NCBI GenBank assembly: GCA_948567375.1
Contig: OX419760.1
Span: forward strand, 23,870,001 to 23,934,000
Reading direction: 5' to 3'
Length of the DNA stretch: 64,000 nt
From: Lunularia cruciata
Taxonomy: Eukaryota > Streptophyta > Marchantiopsida > Lunulariales > Lunulariaceae
This document shows positions 48,715-59,514 of this stretch, piece by piece. The notes under the pieces were generated by a model. It did not search any database, was not told the origin of the DNA, and saw only the letters and a list, made by a program, of their open reading frames with translations. Every line of letters begins with the position of its first letter. Position 1 is the stretch's first letter. The position numbers and the translations under genes were made by a program.

Positions 48715-51700
48715 ATGGACAGGAATAGGACATGGACATCAGAATAGGACGGATGGAAATTTAAGGACCACCAAATCCACTTTTGCCAAACCATTGGGAT
48801 TTTTATGTTCAGATATTATCCAAGTATCATTTCACACAATTCATCACCTCGTGTTTTGGGCAAGATTTTTTGCATATGATAATCTTGTCTGAGGACCCTT
48901 AATACTTCCGATTGTAACTTATGGAGAATGGTGGATGTGCTGCATTTATATATTGATAAATTAGATAAATTGGGAGTAGCGGGATAGAGTAGTAGCCATG
49001 ACAACAATACCAAACGTTATCATTACTATGCAGCAAAAAATCAAGCACCTTACTTGATTGTTGGATGAACAAGCCCAACAACAACAAGAACACATAGAGA
49101 GAGTACCACTTCAAGATGGAAAAGATCAAATCCAACTCCTAAAACCCAAGGTGTTTGAAAGCAAGAATCTTCTTGGCATAGTGGATAATTTTGTGTTTGA
49201 TTGCGAACATTACTTTGAAGCTACCAATTTTCAAGATGAATGGAAGCTTGGCTAGAAGTCAAAATTCTCTTGGCTTCTAGCCAATTGGATGGTGTGGCAA
49301 AAATTTGGTGGTGATTCCAAGAGGAGCAAGCTGAATGAGAGATTGCTACACCAATCTTGACATGGGTAGAACTCAAGGATGCAATACTTGGTTGATTTCA
49401 AGGAGACAATACTTGGTCACCCAAGCCGCATGAGATAAATTATGAGAGTTGAAGCAGATTGGTTCTGTAAGGAGCTACATCACAAATTTTAGAACATCAT
49501 CATGTACATTCCATATATACAAGAATGTGAAGTTTTAGATTGATTTGTGAGTGGATTAAAGTCATGAACCAAATTGGAGGTGACCATGCAAGAACCAAAA
49601 AATGTGGAAGAAGCCATGCAATTGGTTGAGCGCTTTGATTCCTTGGTTGCGACAACTTGGTCTTGACCTTGACCCACACAAAGCCTACCAATACACTATG
49701 CTTGGGTGGAGGAACTTGCACCAATGGAAATTGATGCTATCCAATGGAGACCACTTGGTACAATAGATAGAGAAAGATTACAACAAAATGGTGGTTTATT
49801 GTCGCCAAGTTGGACATTGCATTGCTGAATGTCCACTTAGGAATGGGTGACCTCAACAAGTTGCCCATATGGAGTTTGTTGAGCAGAATGATCAAGGAAA
49901 CAAGGAATTCCATTAGGAAATTTCAAGCCGCCTATTGGGAGCTTGGTTAGTTCCAATGGGATTGAAAGCTCAACCTATGCAAGCTTGCTTCACTTGCAAG
50001 GTACAATATCTAATTGGGGTTGTAGAATTTTGGTTGATTTTGGAAGTTCAAAGAATTGCATGTTTATGCAAGTAGCAAAGGAATTGAGTATTCCTATCAA
50101 GCAATAATTGGAAGTAGATTGATGATGGTGGATGCTAGAAAGGGTTCTGCATTCCGTACCTCACATTTTGTTACCTTCAAGATTGGGAGGGAGTATTTGG
50201 AGTGTAAGAGGTTTATAGTGGCACCTCTAAACTATGATATCATTCTAGGACTATCATGGCTTGAACATCATAAGGTCAAATTTGATTGGACGCAATTGCA
50301 AATTCAAGTACAACACCAAGGTTAGAATTTTTTATTAGGTTGTACGGCATCTTTGAGTAAGACACCTAAGAATAGTCAGTCCCAAGATGGGAAGTTTGTT
50401 GAGAAGGTAGCCATAGAGCAAGCCTTGAAGAGATATGAGTCCCAAGATAGGAAGTTTGCTAAGAAAGCACCATGGAGCAAGCTTTGAAGAAAGATGAGTC
50501 CCTAGATGGGAGGTTTGTTAGTGATGCAGTCATAGAACAAGCTTTGGAGGAAGATAAGTCTATTTTTGAGGTGTGGATCAAGCTAATTGCAAAAAGGACA
50601 ATCCGAGGAGTGCTAAGAGCTTCATCAAGCAATGGTTGATCAGATAGTTCAAGAGTTTATGGATGTGTTTCCAGATGAACTGCCAAAAGGATTACCCTCT
50701 AATCATGGTATGCCCTTCAAGATTGAGTTATTACCAAGGAGTACTCTAATGAGTAGACCAATCTATTGGCTCTCACCAAAGGAGTTGGAGGAGTTGTGAA
50801 CAACACCTACGGAATTTTTGGAGAAGGACTTCATATGACATAATACCTCTCCTTGGGGAGCACCAGTACTAATTTTTCTAAAGAAGGATGGAGGACTTTG
50901 TTTAATATTCATTACCGTGGGCTCAATCAACAAACAGTGAAGAATGCATATCCCTTGCCTCGGATTGATGACTTGCTTGATTAATTGAGTGGAGCACAAT
51001 ATTTTACCAAGTTGGATCTTTGTAACGGCTATTGGCAAATCCCCATTGATAAGGAGAATGTGCAAAAGATTACCTTTTGCACAAGGTATAGGCATTTCAA
51101 GTGGAGAGTTCTACCTTTCAGGCTCACTAATGCTCCATCAATCTTCATGGATTAGATGCATTGGATGTTGAATGGACTATTGGATAGGTATGTGGTGGAA
51201 TTCTTGAATGATATCTTAATCTATAGCAAGATAGAAGCAAAACATATGAATCACATGCGAGAAGTCCTAAGACAACTATGACAACGCAAATTTTGTTGCA
51301 AAAAGTCAGAATGTGCCTTTTGGCAAAAGGAAATTGCCTTCTTGGGCCACAAGATCTCATTGGAGTAGATTAAGATGGAAGAGGAGAAAATCAAGGCCGT
51401 TATTGATTGGACTAATCCAAAGGATGCTATAAAAGTATGGGCATTTAATGGATTGGCTAGTTTTTACCAACGGTTCATCTACTATTATTCTCATGTTGCT
51501 ACACCATTGATTGATCTCTTGTGGAAAAACTCAAGCTTCTAGTGGACCACCAAACACAAAGAAGCATTCCAAAAGTTGAAACATATGGTGTCTTCAAGAC
51601 CCATTCTTCAACTATATGATCCTCAACTACCTTGTGTGGTTGATTTTGATACTTCTAACTTTGCAATTGTAACCGTGTTGCAACATGAATTCCTAGATGG

Positions 51701-53564
51701 ACTACATCCCATTGCCTTTGTGTCTCATTGACTAAATAAGATTGAAAGAAATTACTCTGCTCAAGATTAAGAACAACTTGCAATAGTATAGTAATTTCTT
51801 TCAACCATATTTAGTTGACCACCAAGGTATAGAGGCATTATCTCTTGGAGAAACACATGATCATGCATATTGAGCACAAACCATTGTTGTAGACCTTACA
51901 CTTGGAACACATGAAGAGTCAATATCATTGATAGGAGGAGCAACTCCAATTGTTTAACATCAAACTTGAGTACAAACCAGGTTGGTTCCATGTCATCCCT
52001 AATGCTCTATCATGACGACTTGAATTGAACTCTCTTCTTCTCATCACAATGGCAATTACAATGGTATCAATTGACTCCAAGGTCCAAAACAAGTTTTGGT
52101 AAGCTCTTCAACAAGATCCTTTCTTCCAAATGATACATGGTCATCTTACAACATGCAACAAGGAGTACAACACCTTTTATTTCAAGGAAGGTCTTTTATT
52201 CCATGAAGATCAAATCTATGTTCTAGCCAAAGGTGATCTCCACTTGTGTGCCTTCAAGAAGCCCATGATTTTCCATTAGCTAGTCATAAGGGTCTAGACA
52301 AGACCTCCAACACCAATGGTGGTGGCCCAACATGGCACAAGATGTTTGGGAGTTTTTTTGATCATGTGAAAGTTGCCAATGCAACAAGGCCAATAACCAA
52401 AAACTGAGTGGACTTCTTCAACTACTCCCCATTCTATCTGCTTGTTGGGAACACATGAGCTTAGATCTCATCACCTCCTTACCCAAGACATAGCAAGGTC
52501 ACACATCAATTGTGATGTTTGTGGATAAGCTTAGTAAGCAAATCCATTTGGCACCAAAGGTTGATATTGTGGATGCTCTAACCTTGGCATAAATCTATTT
52601 TGACAATTTATTCAAGCATCATGGGATGTTGGGTGTACTCATCTCCAACTGTGATCCTTGCTTCAGTAGAAAGTTTTGGCAAGCACTCTTCTAGATACTC
52701 GACATCAAGCTTACTTTTTCCATGGCCTATCATCCTCAAACTGATGGAAAAACTAAACATGCAAGTTGTACCTTGGAGGATATGCTCCGTGCCTTTGTCA
52801 ACATTCACCATACTAATTGAGATGAATGTCTTGTAGCTGCGGAGTTTGCATACAACAATTCTATACAAGCAAGCACTAGATTCTCCCCTTTCTTTCTCAA
52901 TTTTAGCCAAGACCCACTTGTTCTAGATTCCCTTCTTGCTCCTCCTCCAACTCATGTCTTTCATACTTCTATCTTCTTGACCACCATCTCCTAATCCCTC
53001 CAACAAGCCAAATCTCATCTCCTTGTTGCTCAAAATTGGTAGAAACAATATGTGGATCATCATCATCGTGATCTCAACTTTCAAGTTGGTGATAAGTTCA
53101 TGCTCCCATCCAATAACCTCCCTCTCCCACTTGATACCCAAGTTCATAAACTTGCCTCTAATTGGATAAGACCTTTTAATGTCACCCAAAATTGTCTCTC
53201 TTGTTGTTTATCGACTTGCCTTGCCTTGCCATATGCACATCCATCCTATCTTTCATGTTTCCAAGTTGAAACCCTTTGTTCCTAACCCCTCTTTCTCTTC
53301 CTCTTGAGTCCAACCTCCTTCTCCTCCTCTTGTCCCTATCAATAATTATGAAAAGTACAAAGTTGATCGTCTTGCATACTTGCATGTCGCCACATCCAAC
53401 ACAACCACCAACAACATATAGAGTACAAGGTCCTTTGGAAGAGCTATCTTCTTCATGATGCCACATAAGAACCTCTTTATCATCTCCAGAATGCACAATT
53501 GGTCATCCAGGAGTTCAAAGCTTCACTAGCAACAAGGATGTCACCAACTAGCGGTGGGGGAATA
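48715..53564 (+). mobile_element. Ty3/gypsy chromovirus internal region, decayed
   Basis: Domains in canonical order, all interrupted by stops: gag (about 48990-49256), a zinc knuckle remnant YCRQVGHCIAECP (about 49798-49836) lacking its first Cys, aspartic protease (about 50030-50325, DFG at the active site and DIILGLSWLEHHKVKFDW), reverse transcriptase (about 50710-51370; FLNDILIYSK at 51198 where FLDD is usual), RNase H (about 51640-51830), integrase (about 52260-52920; AYHPQTDGKTKH, so the usual catalytic Glu is Lys, and SNCD replaces the usual SD), and a C-terminal chromodomain remnant (about 53418-53500; EYKVLWKSYLLHDAT). A polypurine stretch AGCGGTGGGGGAATA precedes LTR 3. The chromodomain places it among chromoviruses, which integrate into heterochromatin. 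Several catalytic residues are lost, so it cannot be autonomous. Confidence 0.9.
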
Positions 53565-53990
53565 TGTAACAATATGGAGTTTAGCAACAAACTTAGTCAA
53601 GGTTAACAAAGTAGTCAATAGGCCAAATTATCCTAGAATATTTTAGAAGTATCTAGGAAGCTTCTTGGGAAGCTTCCCACTAGCTTAGCTTGCATCCCAA
53701 GTAGGTAGTTTCTAAAATGAAGCTTTTAGAAGTTTCTAACCAGCTTAGCTTGCATGCCAAGTATACGGTTTCAAGAAGGACGCTTGTTGAGAAGCTTCCT
53801 AGTTAGCTTGGCTTTCATTCCAAGAAAGCGGCTCAAGGAAGCTTCTTGAGAAGCTTCTCAAGGGCCTTGTATGCTCCCTATAAATAAAAGACCCAAAGCT
53901 CATGCTAGGCATTCAGAGTTTACCCACATTCAAGTGTCCCGATGTGATCTTCCATTCTCCTATTTCTCTCCTTGGTCTTGGAATTTTACA
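53565..53990 (+). repeat. Gypsy LTR copy 3 (3' LTR)
   Basis: A 426-bp LTR beginning TGTAACAATATGG and ending TTTTACA, with intact TG and CA ends. A CCCTATAAATAAAA box lies near 53876. It follows the polypurine tract at 53549-53564 and is close to LTR 2 in length and sequence. Confidence 0.9.
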
Positions 53991-54424
53991 TCCATCATAC
54001 TCCTCCAAGGTTAACACTCTAAGACTCAAACCATTGCCCACTAAAGAACTCGATGAGAGAGATAGTTGCAAATGAAAGAGTGATGATTACCTCCTCATCT
54101 CTAATTTATATACTTGTGAAATAGTTATACACCAAAGTTACTAATTACTAGAGTAACTCAAGTTACTAATCAAATAAAGTCTTAAGTCTAAAGGAATATC
54201 TATACTCATGGGAATATTCTCCTAAGCATGTGGTCTTATCTTGGTCCAACCACCAAGTCAAGGATTCCTTCACATAAGCTATCCTTTGACCATAGAAGAA
54301 TCCAAAGCAAAAAGGCTTGTGTCATGCATATATACATTGCGACACAACATACATCACTATCAAAATCACACACTATTGAAGAAAAACTCACACATAAGTC
54401 ATACATGGGCTCTAAAGTGCCACA
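53991..54424 (-). repeat. Minus-strand LTR-like sequence, copy A
   Basis: On the minus strand this starts TGTGGCACTTTAGAG at 54424 and contains a TATATAAATTAGAG promoter-like box near 54110. Its low-coordinate part (53991 to about 54317) is a diverged copy of 58924-59267. Its high-coordinate part (about 54322-54424) matches 57332-57435, where the same TGTGGCAC start follows a polypurine tract. It is therefore an LTR of the minus-strand Gypsy family. LTR 3 interrupts it at 53990. Confidence 0.65.
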
Positions 54425-54435
54425 ATAATCAATTT

Positions 54436-54720
54436 GTTCACAACTCAAATCACACTCAATCAAATCAATACTTGATTTATCACTCAATAATCTGCCAACA
54501 ATTGGGCACTAATTACAATCAAGCCACATCTACTCTAGCTAAGAGACTCCATATGATACTCAGTAGCTTTCTATCTACTATAGCTAGAAAGTCAAAGGCT
54601 CAAATTTAGAGAAGTGAGCTCTCTAGAGCTCCACTTCCAATGTAGCTTTCTATCCACTCTGATTTTGACATGGACCTCCAACCTTAATGGTCCTACTAAC
54701 AATGTCACAGGGATTATATG
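54436..54720 (-). repeat. Inverted copy of the sequence at 59840-60125
   Basis: The reverse complement of this stretch aligns with 59840-60125, sharing GAGCTCTAGAGAGCTCACTTCT-like sequence, the GTGGCTTGAYTGTAAT block and TTGTTGGCAG. It is likely an LTR or leader fragment of the same family as the plus-strand gag at 61.4 kb, in opposite orientation. Confidence 0.65.
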
Positions 54721-55007
54721 GTCTTGAGAATGTGTTGTGCACCTGGCTGCTTGTGCTTAGACTGCTCTATTTGTCAATGACTCAAAAGCTTGCCCATAGT
54801 CGGATGCGGTCTCTACTCTTTGTCTTGATGGTAAGTGCCTTTTGTTGGAGCAACTTGTCTGCAATTGCTCTTGAATATAGGCTCTTTTTAATGGTTCTTT
54901 GTGTTGAGTTCTCTTGGAATAATGTTGATCTTCATGTATCACTAGCTCTTGTTCAAGTTTTGTTAATATTGGGTTTGTATTTTTTGGGTTTGGTGGGGTT
55001 TGTCTAA
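54687..55007 (+). other. Short hydrophobic ORF of unknown origin
   Basis: A 106-codon frame with several hydrophobic stretches (LCTWLLVLRLLYL, LLFVLMVSAFCW, LALVQVLLILGLYFLGLVGF). It overlaps transposon-derived repeats and has no homologue I recognise. T-rich DNA often reads as Leu, Val and Phe, so it is probably not a gene. Confidence 0.12.
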
Positions 55008-55329
55008 TAGGTCACAAGCTATATGGCTAGATTAAAATCAGTGCAACTAAATCAGTGACATGATCTGTTTGCTTAAATTGGACTAAAGGCACCAAGGATG
55101 GAGCTCCCTTTCCTTGACACTCTTCACAAAATAAAATAAACACATTCATTCACAAAGAACCTCATTAACATTCACCACAATATCAAGCCTCACAATCTAT
55201 AAATCCTCTTGGGAAAGCCAAATAGCTCCAGACCATAACAATGCTCTCTCCTAAGTTTCTACAACTGCTCAAGTAAGAAAAGGAAAGAACCAATCACCAC
55301 CGAGTTCTTAATTTATTTCTCACAACATT

Positions 55330-56950
55330 TTATCTCCTTGTTTTGCCAAAGCTCTCCTTCGACCTTCCTTCCTTCATTGATTTGACTTGCAACCCCTTTG
55401 AGAGTTCTTCTTGCCTGCAAAATCCCTTCATGTTCTTCCTATCCGCTCTCTCTTTCCTTTCAAGGCTCTTTCTTGATGCTTCTTTGAGAGTTTACTCTTG
55501 CAAAGCTCCAAGACTTCCCTGTACTGTAGCCCTTTAAAACCTTTTCCTATCTTGTCAAAGCTCTCCAAGTTTTCATTCCTGTTTAGACCTTAGCTCCCCC
55601 TTGATACTTTGTCCTCACTATAGGATACTATTGTCTTGGGCAAACCTTCATTCTCAAGATATCTCTGTTCAGACCTTCCCTTTGAAAGTTTTCCTGTCCA
55701 GACTTAAGTCCTGCCACATTTGAGAGTTCTCCTTTCCCTTTCTTATCACTAAACATGCACTTTCTTCCCTCAATAATTCTCTTTTCTCAATCCAAAACCC
55801 TTTGAGAAAACAAATCTCCTATCCAGACCTAATTTTTCTTCCAGTCCTCTCCTTGCAGACCTTCCTATCTATCAAGATCTTCCCTTTGAGATTTCTCTTG
55901 CGCAAACTTCCCTTCTAGATCTCTCCTCTCTTGCTTGTCACCTCCTACACAAAACCCTCCTTTGCCTTTGAGATTTCTCTCCTCACTTCTCTAGCCAAGC
56001 CTTTCTCTTCAAGAATTTCCTCTCTCCTATCCCAAAGCCTTTCCCTCAATGCCTTTTCCTTCCTATCACAAAACCCACAAACAAACTTTCTTCCCCTTTG
56101 AATGTCCTCTTTGACTCTACCCAAGCCCTCTCTTCCTTCAATATAATCCTTTTTTTTCTCTCTTAAGGCCAACCTTATCTTCAAGAATTTCCTTTCTTCT
56201 CTCTCTTTGTCTAGCACTAACTCTCCTTCTAGATTTCTCTTCCTATCCAATCCCAAAACCTTCTTCAAAACTCTTCTTTGTCCAACCCCAACTTTATCTC
56301 AAGATTTCTTCCTGTCTAGCCCCAATTCTTCTTCTTTGAGCTTTTTCTTGTCCTGCCACTCTCAAAAACCTCTCCTTTTTCCTTAATCTCCTTCAATTAT
56401 ACACTATCATGCAAAACTCACATGGACCTCTTTGCCATGCATATTTTTGAGAATTCTCTTTACCTCAACCAAACTCTCTTTCTAATCCTCAATAATTTCC
56501 TCGTCTATCAAAGCCATCTTTCCAAACCCCTCTCTGCTCAAGAAGTTTCCTCCTGTCAAAACCACTTCCTTCAATAATTTCCCCTCCTATTCTCCTATCT
56601 AGGCCAAAGCCCTCCCTCTCTTGAGAAGTCTCTTTCTGCCCTATTATATAGTCCCAAATCCAACTCTCTTTTCACAATCTCCTCTAAACCCATATTGTCT
56701 TCAATTGACCTCTCTTCTTGAAAAGATGCCATTTTCTCTTGTCTTTCCCCATCAGAATTCTTGGTGAGCAATTCTTCCTTATTTGTCCTTTTCTGCTCTT
56801 TCCTTCATGGATACAAGTCTCTCCTCCATGTTTTCTTTCAAAACTGCAATCTTTTGAAACAAAATCTCCTTCCTTCCTTGGGGAAAAGGTTCCTACCTGA
56901 CCTTTCATCTTTCAAAGGTTCTATCAACATACCAAGAGAAAACAACCGCT
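55330..56950. repeat. Pyrimidine-rich degenerate repeat array
   Basis: About 1.6 kb in which the plus strand is mostly C and T. Short words recur irregularly: CCCTTTGAGAKTTCTC, CTATCCAGACCT, TTCAAGAATTTCC and TTCTTTGAG. The minus strand is purine-rich and so stays open for short charged frames (107 codons at 55945-56268), which are compositional artefacts. It lies inside the retrotransposon cluster, between inverted LTR-like sequences. Confidence 0.7.
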
Positions 56951-57329
56951 AAGGCTATTTGATTTGCACATGCCCACATTGTTAATCTGGTCACCCAAAG
57001 AAAATACCTATATTTATTCAGATGCTTCCTGAACATCCCCTTGTTGTGATTGAATAAAGAGTCAAGAAACCCCGACTACACCTCCCCAATCATACTAAAC
57101 TGCTCCAATGTAACATCTAGATTACTTTCCCAATCACAATGGCACACACAACCCTAAACGGTGAAAATGGTACAAGTGATGGTGTGTCCCACCATGTAGT
57201 CAATACTCCAAATAGGAAATCTGATTGTTAATAAGTTGTCTTAGAGTAACTACCAATAGACCTCTGATTATTAACACTACTACTTTGGAGTCCAAGCAAT
57301 CTAGGTGCGCACTACATATGGTGTGACAA

Positions 57330-57450
57330 TTATCATGCATATATACATTTTTACACAACATACATCATTGTCAACATCACACACTATAGAAGCACAACTC
57401 GCACATAAGTCATACATGGACTCTTAAGTGCCACAATTGCCCCCCTAGTT
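57330..57450 (-). repeat. Polypurine tract and truncated 3' LTR of the minus-strand Gypsy
   Basis: On the minus strand a polypurine tract (ACTAGGGGGGCAAT, about 57436-57449) is followed at 57435 by TGTGGCACTTAAGAG, the same LTR start as copy A at 54424. Similarity to copy A continues for about 105 bases to ATGCATGA near 57332 and then stops. Confidence 0.65.
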
Positions 57451-57607
57451 GGTGGTTAGGTCCCTCTATCTCCAAATAGCCATCTACTCTAAGTAAATGG
57501 TATACCCTATGGTGGGCAAAAGATCATGAGGCCAGAATCAAGACCTATCATTAGTTGCTTGTCTGCAATCTATACTATATAAAGGATGAACTAACTATAG
57601 GTCAAGT

Positions 57608-58840
57608 ACATCTAGGACATAACCACTATCCCTAAAGAACCTCCAAGAGGGGAGGAGTCAAACATGCCACATGCCATCCCCTTGAACAACTATCACACAC
57701 CACATAGTAAAAACTCTACTAGAAGTGCCGCATAACACACACATCAAGCTTACATGTACAAATGCCAAGCTTGGGTCCATAGTACCATCAACATTTGGGA
57801 GGTGGCATGGCGCACAATTACACACAGATCCTTCTAAAATAACACCATCACATCCTTCCAACACAAGGACTCCAGATGGAAAAACCCCATGCACTCTCAA
57901 GATAGTGTGCCCTTTAGAAACATCAAGTGTCATTGGTCTTATCTACTATAGATATACATAGTTACTTGGATGAAATTGATGGATCAAGGATCTATAATCT
58001 CCTCCTTGAATGGTAGCATAATGGAAGGTATTCCTATGGTGAGAAATTGCCAAGTTCTCAAAGGCCATCAACATCACTCTTCAAAAGATCTCTACTTGTT
58101 GAGAACATGCACTCATCCATACATCTAGATCATCCAAGTCCAACACTATAGTAGCATCTCAATGAATGGTTGTAGGAAAATTTGGATCTCATCCATAGAG
58201 TAAAAAGTAAGGAGAGAAGGATGCTAAGGAGGCTTGCTTGCTAGACCAATAGCCCATAGCCAACCAAGGTAACTGGAGATCCCAATCTCCCAAGTGACCT
58301 CTCTACAAACCATACTTCCGCAATCCTTTCCTCATTGTTTGAATCACTCTCTCTATTAAGCCATCTGCCTTAGGGTGATCTTGAGAGGCAGTATGATGAT
58401 CAATCAAAGCTTTGTCATACAAGATCTAAAACTCCTCCAAGAAATTTATACCTTTATCAATCAAAACCTCAACTTGTGCACCAAAATGACTAAGAACCCA
58501 TTCCAAGAACAAGTAAGCTATTCCTTCATTGGACTTGTCAAATAGTACCACCAACTCAATCCACTTAGAGAAGTGCTCCACCATCACCAAAACATACCAA
58601 TGATGTCTTAAAGTCAATGACAAAGGTCCAACAAAGTCCAAACTCTAGTAGTAACCCACTCCCATGATATATAATGGATATAACCATGGTGTAAGAGGAT
58701 TGAATGATGCTCTAACTGGGTCACAAACCACATATTTAGCAAAAAATTGCTATACATCAGTCTATATACCATGCCACCAATAATGACTATATGTCCGCTT
58801 TACTCTAAAGTGTCCTAGCTTCTCATGAGCATGACGTACT
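57608..58840 (-). mobile_element. Minus-strand Ty3/gypsy integrase with C-terminal PHD finger
   Basis: Read on the minus strand from about 58830: a zinc-binding region (HEKLGHFRVKRTYSHYWWHG, with CDPVRA further on), then the core with MDFVGPL (first Asp), EVLIDKGINF (second Asp) and HHTASQDHPKADGLIERV (Glu), so the DDE triad is visible. Next come FSPYFLLYGWDP, MTLDVSKGHTILRV near 57930 and NCAPCHLPNVDGT. At 57744-57608 a C4HC3 pattern follows: CVLCG, then after one frameshift CDSCSRGWHVACLTPPL, then CPRC. That is the spacing of a PHD finger, a histone H3-tail reader. Several in-frame stops and the frameshift make it inactive. Gag, protease and reverse transcriptase are missing upstream; the integrase is joined to an LTR-like sequence at 58924. 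Family assignment is firm; the PHD assignment rests on cysteine spacing and flanking residues. Confidence 0.8.
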
Positions 58841-58923
58841 GTGAGCCGGGCTGTCTCTCAGGATGAACCTCTGATGGCTATTATGGTAGCGCACCATGGA
58901 CTAAGAAGGCAAGGAACCCCAAC

Positions 58924-59267
58924 TCCATCATACTCCTCTAAGGCTAACACTCCAAGACTCAAGACATTGCTCACTAGAGAACTCAATGAGAGAGAGATAG
59001 TTGCAAATGAAAGGATGATGAGTACCTCCTCACCCCTTGTTTATATACTTGTGAAATAGTTACGTACCAAAGTTACTAATTACCATAGTAACTCAAGTTA
59101 CTAGACTAAAAGTCAAGTAAAGTCAAAAAGTAGAAAGGAATATCCATTCACATGGGCATATTCCCCTAAGCATGTGGTCTTATCTTGACCCAACCACTAA
59201 GTCAAGGATTCCTTCACATGGGCTGTCCTTGGACTAAAGAAGAATCCAAAACAAAAAGGCTTGCGGG
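58924..59267 (-). repeat. Minus-strand LTR-like sequence, copy B
   Basis: A diverged duplicate of 53991 to about 54317, starting TCCATCATACTCCTCTAAGG on the plus strand and ending CAAAAAGGCTTG. It carries the same TATATAAAC box in minus orientation. On its low side, CATCAGAGGTTCATCCTGAG-type leader sequence joins directly to the integrase at about 58835, which points to an internal deletion of the element. Confidence 0.65.
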
Positions 59268-59514
59268 CCCAAGAGTTCTCAACTCTTTCCTCAAAGCCAA
59301 ACACCTAGGAATAATACCAAGTCAACACACTAAAATCCAAAATAGTGGTGCTCATCTTTTCTACTTCCTCTAAAGTAAGGTCCCATCTATCTTAACTATG
59401 ACTAACTTTAGCTAACCATGACTAATATAGAACCATCCTTTATCTCTACATAAATAATATCTCTTAAGTACTTGTAATACCAAGCTAAATATCACAATAC
59501 CACACACATGTACA

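Noticed and set aside
55945-56268. 107-codon highly charged minus-strand ORF
   Set aside because: A product of the purine-rich strand of the degenerate array. The Lys, Arg and Glu-rich composition follows from base content.
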